DNA of 64,000 nt from Mytilisepta virgata (lineage: Eukaryota; Mollusca; Bivalvia; Mytilida; Mytilidae), in NCBI GenBank assembly GCA_028015205.1, contig CM051519.1, positions 40,715,979 through 40,779,978 on the forward strand, given 5' to 3'. Under the pieces are notes generated by a model. That model was given only the letters and a program-made list of their open reading frames with translations. It made no database searches and had not been told where the DNA came from. A program made the position numbers and the translations under genes. Numbering within the stretch: position 1 is the first letter of the stretch; each line of letters opens with the position of its first letter. Below, in pieces: positions 51,055 through 62,900 of this stretch.

Positions 51055-51853
51055 AAATAACAATCCAAAGATACTAATATTAGATATAGTAAATTTATAC
51101 TATGCTGTATACGACGCATTTCAAGGAGTTACCTCTCATCAGCAGCATTAAAACCGAAACATTTGGAAGACCAAAAACCAAACTTATTTTAAAACAAAAA
51201 GTACTCATAACCAAAAATACCGAAATAGGAAGCCTAATTTCAGCTAAGGAGATCTACCATGTGCAATACAAGGAATGAACCCTTAGTAATTCTATTATTT
51301 TTGAATTTTGCTAAATACTGGTTTTTTCTATAACAAATCAATGAATAATCATGTCAGACAAGTGTGACGACTGGGTTGGCGAATACCCTCGGGGACCTAG
51401 GGTCCACCATGCAGAGGAATCGTCCCAGGAGTTTCAAAATAACAATCCAAAGATACTAATATTAGATATAGTAAATTTATACTATGCTGTATACGACGCA
51501 TTTCAAGGAGTTACCTCTCATCAGCAGCATTAAACCCGAAACATTTGGAAGACCAAAAACCAAACTTATTTTAAAACAAGAAGTACGCATAACAAAATAC
51601 CGAAATAGGAGGCCAAATTTCATCTAAGGAGATCTACCATGTGCAATACAAAGCATGAACCCTTAGTAATTCTATTATTTTTAAATTTTGCTAAATACTG
51701 GTAATTTCTATAACAAATCAATGAATAATCATGTCAGACAAGTTTGACGACTGGGTTGGCGAATACCCTCGGGGACCTAGGGTCCACCATGCAGAGGCAT
51801 CGTCCCAGGAGTTTCAAAATAACAATCCAAAGATAGTAATATTAGATAAATCA
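51055..51853 (+). repeat. Tandem duplication, ~381-bp unit, 2.1 copies
   Basis: 'caatccaaagatactaatat' occurs at 51061, 51443 and (one base changed) 51823. Between them the full unit repeats, including 'ggcgaataccctcggggacc' at 51380 and 51760. The first ~110 bases of the unit are a high-copy repeat also found inverted at 25.75 kb. Confidence 0.85.
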
Positions 51854-52399
51854 TTCTAATATGGCATCAAGTATCAAATTTTGTATTAAACTTGAACTTT
51901 CATCAGACACTGGACATAATGTTCTCCTACGCTGATTAAAAGGATTATGGTCTTTAATTTAAAATGTTCAAATGGGGAAACTATATACTGGTACACGTAT
52001 GGGGAAATATTGCATGCAGGATCCATTAAAAAACAAGACTACGGTAATGACATTGGCTGTTTTGAACAGGACTCTTACGGGTTAAAATGGGTTTATTTTA
52101 TTGTAGACATACTTATGGACAAACAAACGGAGGACACACATGTAACAGAATGGGGAAAGATGCATTAATTATCAAGGTGATATATTGTTTTCTGTTCAGT
52201 TTGTTTCATATATATCCAAAGATATCAAATACTGCAGTTTTGAAAAAGTAAATAATTTCATTTTTAAATAAATCAGACGAACAAACTGTCCCGAGCCCCA
52301 ACCCCTTGAAGTAAAAAAATCTTCGAAATCTTTGTTCGTGCTTGGGAAGAACGAAATTGTCGTCAGTTCGAGAAATACTTTGAGCGTAACTGCTTGTCA

Positions 52400-54270
52400 T
52401 TCGCAGGAATGGCTTATACGGGAAACGAGGTGGCAATAATTCAATTTACAAAGATTTCCCGTATAAAAAAAAGAATGAAGAAAAAAACAACATCAGTTGT
52501 ACACTGGAGGTGCTGGCGAAAAACGTGACGAATAACCCTGCAAACCAAGATCTTCGACTTGGAGTATGCTGATTCTGATATTCGGATCATGCAGATATCG
52601 TACTTTCATGAATTACAATAAATAAAATGTATGATTTAGATTTATGAATTTCATCAGTGGGTTTAGCAATTAAATTTCTTGACAGAATGGTTACATTTGT
52701 AGATAGGCAATAAGGTTTAAGAATTTTGTACTTTAAGTAAGTACCAAAAATGTCAGTAATCTATTGAGGGATTGAGTGGATCAATGTGGATTCAAACAGT
52801 AGCTTTCTGATATAGGGTGTATTTGGGTTTGAGGGGACATCGGAGCTTAAATTACCAATTCAATAACTAATTAAACATACATTGTACTGCCTTTTCCTTG
52901 TCATATTTTCAGGAATCACTTATCAGGGAGAAATGCTTCGTAGGTAAGAAAGGCTATGGGAGATTAAATCTTGACACAAAATCCAAAAGTGCACGCATGA
53001 GATAAATTAAGAAAGCATATTTCTTGTTGCAAAAACTGTCATGTTAATTTCATTTGTTAAATATGTAGGAATATGTTAATTTCATTTGTTACATATGTAG
53101 GAGTATGTTATTTTCATTTGTTACATATGAATAGGAATATATGTTATATGTGTAGGAAGAAGTATTAACGAAGTTGTCCAAAGAGCTGCAAGACATATAG
53201 ATCGTATGATGTTCCCGAGATTCATTCAGTGCGCTCAAGCATGAGTAGAACGCGACGTGCATTTTTTTCCAGATATACTAGAGACTATTGACGACGTGGA
53301 ACAAGAAGGAGAATGGGACAGAAAAATTCTTAGGTCATCAAGACAATACCCGGGGAACTGAAAATTAGCGCCAATTAAAAAGATGAAAAACTATTTTCAT
53401 AGATGGTACATTCAAAACATGCGACAGCCTTATCTCCACAGTCTGTATCACAATCGTGTTTTTTACTATTTTATGTGCGGAATGTCTGGGAAAACCGTAG
53501 GACAGTACCGACAAGATGGCTTCAACATCTTAAACGTCAAGTTAAGCGATCTAATGACTTGGAATTAACACCCAGGAAAGCAATCTCTACAAAATGCCGT
53601 CGAACCAGAACTTCAACACACAAGAATATGCAGTTGCCATTTTTATTTTTGTAAAATTTTGTAGGGAAGAATAACAGAGAGGCTTTGCTTGTCCATACAA
53701 AAGACATGTAATTTCATGTCTATCGCTCATCTGTCAGTTGCAGTAGTAAGGCAACACTAAGGCCTTTATCCGGTTCTAGAAGAACAAGAAGATTAAAAAA
53801 CCGCACTCCATCTTTATTCGACTTTAATAATTACATCTTGGACCAGATTCCTGTTCAGAGATACAGTCAGTTTGGTAACGACATGTATTATCAAAAGGAC
53901 TTGAAAGAAATGGGCGTGTCACACTAATAAACAAACATCAATCCAGACTGATTGAAATTCAGCCTTATGATATATCAAGATGAAACAGTTAAAATATTTC
54001 TTTGGATATGTTTTTAGGTTTTCATCATAAATGAAAAACACCATAGACGTCATACCTCCATTTGGATATTCACCAGAAAAATGAAATATGAACAAACATA
54101 GAAATAAGCAGGTGCCTCGACTCGTAATGGAAATGGACTGCCGCCTAAGAAAAGAAAGTATAAAAAATTGGAAAAAAAGAACCAAGAGGCTGCGTAGAGA
54201 ATTTGCCAATGGAACTAATACCTTAGAAGAATTTTGGCCTGGAATTACGTACGAAGTTACGGACTTCGTG
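52400..54270 (+). pseudogene. Possible FLYWCH/MULE-like transposase remnants
   Basis: At 52420-52560, in two frames, KRGGNNSIYKDFPYKKK and VVHWRCWRKT resemble a FLYWCH zinc finger (..RGG..L.Y.GF.Y....YWRC). At 53470-53560 VRNVWENRRTVPTRWLQHLK recalls the conserved 'WNVWEN..RTNN..EGWH.RLK' region of MULE transposases. At 54130-54260 KKRTKRLRREFANGTNTLEE then FWPGITYEV resembles the C-terminal '..RL..I...F..RTPLEFLRGIA' end. Many stops and frame shifts separate these. A further open stretch (53778-53926, SRRTRRLKNRTPSLFDFNNY..) is unrecognised. The assignment is from memory of family patterns. Confidence 0.35.
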
Positions 54271-54279
54271 AAAGTGATT

Positions 54280-55000
54280 GTGTTGGTTTTAAATTACACA
54301 CATAGTAATATTAATATTTGTTTAATTGTAAAATATGTTAAATAAATTGCTTACCATTTTTACTTTTTTTCTTAAGGCTTACAATTTTTTTGAAGCAGTA
54401 TCGCACAGCGTAAGGAAAAGTATCGTTCGTCCATATCTCCTATTGTTATCTGAAAACAATGATCTGATAATGATCATGAACAGCTTAGTTTCATGTTTGC
54501 TCTTCAATATTTTGTTTTATACTATCATCTTCAGTTTATGACGAGGGGGATACGCCTAAGTTTTCATCGTGTTCCATTCTTACGACTTTGTCTTTTCCTT
54601 AGATTTGGAATTTACGGAATTTTCCCACTGCTTTTTCGCTTAGGTATTCTTTTGTCGATATTTCACAAAATTTAGCATTTTTGCAACAGTAAATTTAAAG
54701 TATTATTTTCAGGCTAGTATCGAAATACCAGCAACTGAGTGGGTAACAAGCTTAGTTTACCTGGATTTGGTTACCCTTTATAACCCCAGCTGGTCGGTTT
54801 GTTTACAATGACTTCCTAAGGACTTGTTTAGGACTTAATTAATGTTAATACGTTTTTTTCTAAAGCAATAAAACTACCCCCTCATCTTTTACATCATTGA
54901 GCAATATCAAAACGCTATCTTTAGAAAAATACAGTGAGCTAAATAAATTCTGAAAATCAGTATTCACATGAAATATAGTGAAATTTCCACTTTGTAAACA
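54280..55000. other. Intergenic, no gene seen
   Basis: AT-rich. Short open frames at 54335-54675 are low in complexity and show no domain. Confidence 0.4.
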
Positions 55001-55009
55001 CTTTGGATA

Positions 55010-55245
55010 TAAAACTAGAAGTACTGTGAGCAAAGCTCACAAATGTATATCCACCGCCATGACTACAAATTATATAAAGAAATGTATAAGTCCATTTTGT
55101 CTATGGGGAACCTCAAAAATCATTTTGATAAAAAAAAAAAAAAACAAAACAGAATGTGCACAGTGACAATGTACAGTGAAGATTCCCTGAAAGTTTCAAG
55201 GAAATCAATTCACTGGGGTACAAGTAGTTGCCGTAAATAGCTGCC
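55010..55245 (+). mobile_element. Short pearl-like element remnant
   Basis: Starts with ACTAGAAG, then 'ctgtgagcaaagctcacaaa', which has the GTGAGC..GCTCAC palindrome seen at the left end of the 49.8-kb element. It has no tandem core and ends near 'ggggtacaagtagttgccg'. Confidence 0.4.
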
Positions 55246-55596
55246 GACGGCCCATCGCTATAATATCCCAAGCTTCGCTAAAACGGCGATATGATTAAGC
55301 GTCTATAATCAACATACCGTCACCTAAAAACAATTACGACACAACTCCGTCAATTTATATCATTGTGGCAATGTAATCTATTTTCTCCTATTCTTGACGT
55401 GTTTAATCGGTGGGATAAAAATACATAATATCTTTAACCACTTCCCGGTGATTAAATGTCTACGTGGGAATTACCGCCCTTTTTTCTACAGTTATTAGAA
55501 CGATAAACTAGAGAAGTCCCGAAATGACGTCAATGTAAACAAACTACAAAGCAACGACGTTTTCTTGAGGTTTTTGTCGAAAATCATAGGAGAAAC

Positions 55597-55760
55597 AGAT
55601 TCTCCTTCAATTTACTCGTGAGTTATGAAATTTCTCCACCCTCAATAGTTAAATTTTAGATTTTAACACGCTCGCTAAAGACTCGCGTGTTGAAAATCGA
55701 AAATTTAACTATCTCGGGGTGGAGAAATTCCATAACTCACTCGTACCTGAAGGAGAATCT
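55597..55760. repeat. Foldback element with ~75-base arms
   Basis: 'agattctccttcaatttact' at 55597 faces 'gaaggagaatct' at 55749; 'gaaatttctccaccc' faces 'ggggtggagaaattcc'; the centre is 'taacacgctcgctaaagact' followed by 'cgcgtgtt'. Arms pair with few mismatches around a ~12-base loop. Confidence 0.8.
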
Positions 55761-56568
55761 ATATTTATCCTTCTATATATACGTATTTGTGTCAAATTTA
55801 AAATTTTGGAAGACCAACCAAATTTGAAGCAGCGTTATTCGTTCTGTATCTTTAATTTGCTACCAAATTAATATTCTAATTCAATTAAAAAAATATAATT
55901 ACTTCCTTCTTCATAATATATAGGTCATCTTAGTTATTATACATAAATTGGCCATGCTGTGACCAGCAATTTTCTTACACGGATCTACCCTTTTTATGAC
56001 TTTGCTTTGTTTGAAAATATAACTTTAACTTTTACTTTACTACATTGTACTTCCAAGTTCAATGAATCATTGAAAAATTCCCAAACGGATGTTTTCTCTG
56101 CAGGGTTACATTTCATAAAAATTTGACAAATTATTCTTTTTATCTACTAAAATTAAGAAATATATTTAATGCTATTTTAATGAAAAAATCCAAAATGAAA
56201 AAAGTTTATTTTTATTAGCTGTAAATGAAATATTAACCGTTTAACCCACACATACGTATAAAAACATATGCTATCTGCTGCAAGCATTACAGTTAACGGC
56301 AGAAACCAAGACGAAAAGGTCTGTTTTTTATTACTATAAAAGCTTCATGAAAAAATTTAAATTGTGTACTAGTATTCCGATTTATCATAACAATTAAATT
56401 ATTCTGACAGTAAAAACAATATCTTTTGAATGGTCACTGCATTGATTTTAGTTTATTGTTCCCACAAAATATGGAAACATTAAAAAGAAAAAACAAAAAC
56501 CACAAAACTTCAGTTAAAAGTTTTAAGAAACTTATGAGAAACTTAAATAAATCTTTGTATATAACAGG

Positions 56569-58443
56569 ATGGCTCAAAATAACAAAAGGAAGATTAGACC
56601 GATTGACAACACTGAGGAGGACGAGGGAATTCCAAATTACACAATTGCATCAGTTATAACGTTGTTTGTTTTCAATTATATATTTGGATTCATTGCATTT
56701 TACTTCACAAGTAAGTTCTATTTAACCGTAAGATCATTATCTTATATAAACACAGCATTTTGTACATGCGTACCTTATTTTAACACTTGCTGACACTAAC
56801 TACAAGTTTGGTCAAAATTGGTTTAAATGGTGTTCTACAACATAATCTTTAAGTGAATTCTCTGGTAGGCTTTTCTGTTAAACAAAGCGAAATTAATTGG
56901 AGGGAAGAAGGGGGTGTATAATTTTGTAAGCGGGACACCTAAAGACCATTATTCCAATTGGCTAAGTGATTTCAGAAAAGATTTCCAAATTAACTTTTCC
57001 ATAAGTTCTTATAATAATTAAAATTCATATTTGGCGATCATATTGTTTTGGGGTCTGGGTCATCGGATCGATTTTGAAATAAAACCAACTCAAGACCAAT
57101 ACAACCGAATTTGGTTCTAACTGGCTAAGTAGTTTCACAAAAGAATATCTCAAAATATGGTCCTTTAATAAAATTAATGAGTTAGGCTTTGGCAGCCATC
57201 CGGCAATACGGTTAAATTTATAGGGGAGAAATCATTAATATTCCAACAAAATTTGAATCTTGGTCACAATTAAAAGTAGTACTTGCACTATCTACCTGAC
57301 TATGCAGTGTTTTTGTTTTGATGTCGTTTATAGAATGGCGTATTGCTTGGACCTTTCATTTGATCTCTGATTTTGAATTTTTTTTTATTTCGACAAAGTA
57401 TTTGTGAAAGTTATTTGAAACCTTAATTATCACAGTCAAGTTTATACAATAATGGAATTATTCTAACACATGGAAGGTGGGACTAAAATAGAATTAATGT
57501 ATGAGAATCAATTTTATTAAAAGTGTCTTATATTTAATCCTACTTTAGTCCCACTTGGGACTAAAGACGAATTATGCCCTCAATGTACAAATATAAAAAG
57601 AGAATATTTTCATATTTTATATAAAAAGAAGTTTGCAAGCCCCATTAACCACCCTTTAACTTTACATCCACAGACTTACACGATGTACATCTTTAACGGC
57701 ACACATTTTTCACTTTTGATACTTCAAACAAGGATAAACTATAGAAAATAGAATCTAACGATGGTTATCAAATACAAGACTTGATGGAGGTGTACGAGAA
57801 AATCAGCCAATATAACAACAAAAAGTCTGGAATTTTCCTGTTTCTCTTTCTAAATGATTGCATACTTTCAAAAGCTCTTTAATTAAAATAAAACATCTAA
57901 GAACACGAGCAATTACATGCATTAAAGCAGTTTTTATTGTTACTTTCAGGATTACAAAAAGAAGCCATAATAGATAAAAACATAAAAAAGGCCAAGTCAA
58001 ATTCCAGGAAAGCACTTGTTGCAATAATCATTGGAATTATCTTAGGAATGGGAACCTACGCTCTTAGTTTTTCGCTATACTTTACACTAAGGACAGATTC
58101 TTCGTGTGACTGTAGTTGTCCGATATCAGCTTCAACAAAGTTGCCTAATACAACGACATATCGCATAACAAAACCGCAATCGAGGACAACACTTACACAG
58201 AATAAAACAAGTACTACGTCAGCTACTCCTGCAACAATACTACAAACAACTGCTGCAACAATACAAACAACCTTTCCATTATCTACACAGTTGTTCACTA
58301 CAAATGGCCAGGCAATTGTACAAACAAAGCCTGTTGTTTCATCAAAGACTAATGGTTCTTCTGTAGCAAAAAGGTCGGCGTTGTCTGGAAGGAAGCGACG
58401 AAACAAATATAAAAAACTTCTAAAATTATTGACTGGTATTTAA
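56569..58443 (+). CDS. Dispanin (CD225/IFITM-like) membrane protein with Thr-rich tail and cationic C-terminus
   Basis: Exons 56569-56710 and 57950-58443 (phase 1 joint, donor GTAAGT, acceptor CTTTCAG) give 211 residues. Residues 1-26: polar N-terminus. Residues ~27-47: IASVITLFVFNYIFGFIAFY, matching the first CD225 helix with its FG.IA motif; the paired Cys often palmitoylated in IFITMs are replaced by Phe-Asn. Residues ~49-69: basic loop ending AKSNSRKAL, the CD225 signature. Residues ~70-95: TM helix AIIIGIILGMGTYALSF... Then CDCSC, ~75 Thr/Ser-rich residues, RKRR (58390-58401) and NKYKKLLKLLTGI at the end. By IFITM3 topology the tail is lumenal/extracellular. CD225 proteins act in membrane fusion and trafficking; this one's role is unknown. 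ATG context (ACAGGATGG) is good; an upstream non-coding exon ending at AACAG is possible. Confidence 0.82.
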
Positions 58444-58978
58444 ATTGTTTGAACTCATGTCGTCGTTATTATTAATTTGTTTGTACTGAAAATATATTGC
58501 ATAATAATCAGGGGAATACATTATAGATCTTTTATTTTTTTACATTGATCATTTGTAATTTACATGATGATAAAATGCTCGCATTTTCTTCTGCAATGCT
58601 TGCAAAAGAAAAATTATGTAGTTTGGTAATAATGTACGCAAGTTATGCATATTTCATCGAACTGCGTGTACGAGTTACCCAGTTGTTATGGTTGTGCTGA
58701 TGGCCCAAAAAGAAGCGTATACTATAGTAATGTACCGATGAAAATGTATATTTTATTTTATTGGTGTATGATCATGAATATGTGCACATTTATGAAGGAA
58801 GTAATTTCTGTTTTTATATTTTATTTTTTTTCTGTATTCTATGTATTGGCTTCAATTTAAATATATAAACTTTTCTTTTTTTCAATCCTTTAAATGTTTT
58901 TGACATTTTAAAAATACTCATATTTTCAGAAATTATTATGAAATATGATTTTTGGTTTCCCTATAGGAAAAAATAAGA
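58444..58978. other. Downstream of the dispanin gene, no further gene seen
   Basis: Probable 3' UTR followed by AT-rich DNA. The 71-codon frame at 58645-58860 is mostly hydrophobic low-complexity sequence and shows no support. Confidence 0.4.
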
Positions 58979-59605
58979 AAAACTAGAACTGTTTCGGAAG
59001 GAACTAATAACATGTCTGTTTTGAAGCCTACACAAAGTTTAAATCATCCTATTTTTCAAAGTACTCGCCCAAACACAAAATTCTGACAATATGCACATCT
59101 CCATTATGCGATCTAACACTCCATAAAGTTTCATGAGAATCATGCAAGTAATGTAGGAGGAGTTGCGGACAACACATTGTAGCAAGTTTTGTTAAAAAAT
59201 ACCTAAGTCCAAACAGCCATATCCTTTACATTTCTTGTCCAAACAGATATTCCTGACAATTTGCACATCTCCATATAGTGATCTAGCACTCCATTAAGTG
59301 TCATGAGAATCATGCAAGTAATGTAGGAGGAGTTGCGGACAACACATGAAACGAAGTTTTGTTAAAAAGTTCCTAAGTCTAAACAGCCATATATTTTACA
59401 TTTCTTGTCGAAACAGAAATTCCTGACAATATGCATATATGCATATCTCCATAGAGTGATCTAACACTTCAGAAAGTTTCATGAGAATCATGCAAGTAAT
59501 GTAGGAGGAGTTGTGGACAACGTTATTTCGAACAGACAGACGGACAGACGGACAGACAGACTGAAATATATATACTCCCAAACTTCGTTTTCGGGGGTAT
59601 AAAAA
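58979..59605 (+). mobile_element. Second pearl-type element, ~170-bp units x 2.6
   Basis: Starts at AAACTAGAAC. Units carry 'tcctgacaatatgcacatct' or close variants at 59082, 59252 and 59421, and end in 'gtaggaggagttgcggacaa'. Then an 'acagacggacagacggaca' microsatellite, a hairpin around 'cccaaacttcgttttcggg' and GGGGGTATAAAA. Same module order as the 49.8-kb element; the units are homologous (TTCCTG..ATATGCACATCT.. GAGGAGTTGCG). Confidence 0.75.
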
Positions 59606-59875
59606 ACCAACTAATAAAGACAAAAAGAACAAAAGGAAAAAAAACTGTATTTTTCTTAAGCATGAGAGTCAGTATTATCAGGTCTTGTTTAACAGTGCTC
59701 AAGGTCCACAGGAAAATGTAAGAAAGCCTCAAAACATTATTTTAGGGAATTAAATGCCAACATAATAAGATGTAAAAAAACAGCATAAGAAAATATATTC
59801 AATAACCTGCTCGGTTTATATTCTTCGCATTTGATATATCCTTTCTTAAGACATTTTTAGGTTTGACAATTAATC

Positions 59876-59995
59876 TAACTGCTGTGTATAATAAAACGTA
59901 TCACAAAATAACGAAATAAATTTGATGCAATGTATGGCAATTTCATTGACTGACAACCTATCAGTAGTGCTCGAGATCAAAGTGTTAGAAAACCG
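59876..59995 (-). repeat. Interspersed repeat, inverted copy of 29820-29935
   Basis: In reverse complement: 'gagcactactgataggttgtc', 'agtcaatgaaattgccatac', 'attttgtgatacgttttat', each close to the 29.8-kb copy. Confidence 0.65.
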
Positions 59996-59999
59996 GTTA

Positions 60000-62900
60000 A
60001 AGATATAATGATGAATATATAAGCACAAGCATTAAATCCAAAATAATTAAAACAAACAGGAATCCAAACTCAGCTAAGGGTTACGTAATTTTTCAAGAAC
60101 ATATATGTTCTTTGCTATCAAAAAATGGAGCTGCTGGACTTGCTTTTGCCCTTGAGGGAATCAACCCTCTTAGTGGTCCTTGCCTCGGCTAGGAAATTAT
60201 TTTTATACTAAATTTTCATTTGGTAAAGTTTAAACAGTAGGCTAAACTTTATATAGGCTCGTTTGGTTATGTGTTTACTTTTTTAGCTTGCCAAATTTTT
60301 CGTCAGAGTAAATATAAATCAAGAATTGCTCATTGTGCGCTGTTTTATAATGTTAAACCTGCTTCGGATTTAGAATCAAAACATGACTGGTAACAATATT
60401 CGTATCTGATGACAATTTAAGATTTCTACAGCGCACAGTCTACAATCACGCTAATGTTTCTGGAACATCTTTCCATCACCATGACAAAGACGTCGGAACA
60501 AAATGAGCCGCTGTTTGTCAATTTAAGCATAAAATATAAGCAAAAGAAAACCCAAGCGACAAAACAGTTTGAAAAGTCCGTAAGATCGAAATTGAAAGCA
60601 AGACAAACTCATGAAAATGGAACATAACAAACAAGCGCAAAGGATACATGTATAACCAAAAGAATAAAAAAAAAAAAAAAACAACATAAAATAAACTAAA
60701 CAGAATCAGAATCTGAGAAAGTCCTAGAGTCGCTATAATTGTTTACATAGGAGATATTTGTCAGTTATCTCAGAGATTAAGGTGGCATAATTTTCCACAG
60801 TACACATACATGTAGAGATATAACACAATTCCATACAATATAGCTCAATGGATTCACTACGTGATAGTTTACTCTAACGTAAGACCTGTCGAGCTACGCT
60901 AGATACCCTTTGTATTCTCTCTGTCATTACTTGAGTTCATAAGTAGTCCTACGCGTGCACAGGAAGCAACAAAATCAAAGTAACTATCTCCCAGGTGAAA
61001 CGAATGTGTTTCTTATCTATTACATAGGATACAATTTTACATTTTGAAGCATACCTCCACAGACAATTGGGCAATTCTTGCTTACTGTTCCAAAAATGCT
61101 ACTGATAAAATTATGGAAATACAGTTATCAAGTAAATAAAACATTTTTTTGAAGACTTAGTCAATTAAAGATATGTGAAAGCTCTAGAGATATTTTGCAT
61201 AATGATTCTAGGATTCTCATTTGAACGATTGTCAAAAATTTTTTGAAATAATTTTTATTATTCCCTCATATATACACGTGTGGCAGTTCTATATTTAGCA
61301 ATAAAGTATAGTTACAAAATACTTTCCAATATTAAATTTTATAAAAATCATATCACAAAAAGATGTACTTTCATCCCGACAAAATATCGTTAAATTCGTA
61401 TATATATGTAATATTATAATTCAGAAAGTTTTGAAATATGCCAATAATTATAATAAAACCAAGGCTAGCCATAATAATAAGATATCTGAAGAAATCAAGC
61501 AACATGTAATAATAATCTAATTCAATAAGGTCATTTTGGCATTTGGATGATTGCTTTTGCTTTCACCTGTTTCAAGACGTATCCAATGCATTTCAAAATT
61601 TATCAGTTCGTAGCCTGTATGTGTTTTTTTAAGATTTGCTAAAAATAATTACTATATAAGTTTTTAAAAAATCCAAACATATCTAAGTTCGCTCTGAGAG
61701 TTTAACAACAATTTGCTATTTTGGGGTCTTTTAGAATCAAACCCAAATTTTGCTGCAAGCAATACGTACATCCTCTTTCTTTTGACAGTAACATGATTTT
61801 TGTTGTCAGTGTCCTTCATGACAATAGCCAAAATATGATACAAAATTCTTGACACATGTCCAAAACCGTTGCTATTAACAACCGTTGCAGATAGAAAACA
61901 TGAACTTATAAATAATAATTCAGCTCAAAATGTTTGTATGTAAATATTCAAATACATTATATATCATAGTTTATGATAGAAATCTAAAAAAATTAAATTT
62001 TAAGACTTTTTTCTTTATTTTATTGAACTGGACAATTCAAACTCAATAACAATTTTTCAATTTCAATAGGTTTCTAAAGCCAACTACATCATCTATAAAA
62101 TGTGTGAATTAGACGTAATTTCATGTACTAATATGAATACATAACATTAAAAGTATATGCATATAGAATGCGTTACATTCGTATTACTTATTTACATGAT
62201 ATATGTGTCATACACGTGAAGGAGATCTTATAAGCTGTGTTAATGTTCGTATTAAAGGGCAATAAGCTTTGATCAGGAGACATTTTCACTGCTGTGAAAC
62301 GGGCCATCTTACAAATCTGTGAATAAATATTTGATTTATGACTTTCACTGCATATAGAACGTTTTAAATGTTGAATTTTCGTTTTATTGCAACTTAATTT
62401 GTGTGTACTGTAAATTATTTTATGTTATTTTGGGTCATAAAATGATGAAATTAGCAACTTCATGCTTTTAAAATTTATATAAAATATCACTTATTTCATT
62501 GGAAGTAAAATAATCTTTTTTTAACAATTTGAAATTATATCAAAGAATGAAAAACTTAAAATCTAACCAAATCTCTGTATCAAATTTGAATGTTTATTTT
62601 TTTTTTTCTAATATCTATTTTCAACATAGGCAATTAATCTTTTAATTATTAATCGACTTTCTTTACAAATATAACTAACTCGGTTATCTCGAACTCTTTT
62701 AACTTAAAACCCCTAATATCTCGAAATACTTGTCATAATATAATAATTTACATTGTATTTACTCCTGACAAAAAATGGCAATATATACGTTAATTTGTTT
62801 AACGTCTAAAGAAAAATAAGTGAAGCATGTTTCGTCTGTTTGGTGCATTCAAATACACAGCCTTTTAAAACATAATATGAAAGTGGCAAAGTCTATAGTC

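Noticed and set aside
58056..58406. A 116-residue minus-strand protein rich in Val
   Set aside because: Antisense shadow of the Thr-rich tail of the dispanin.
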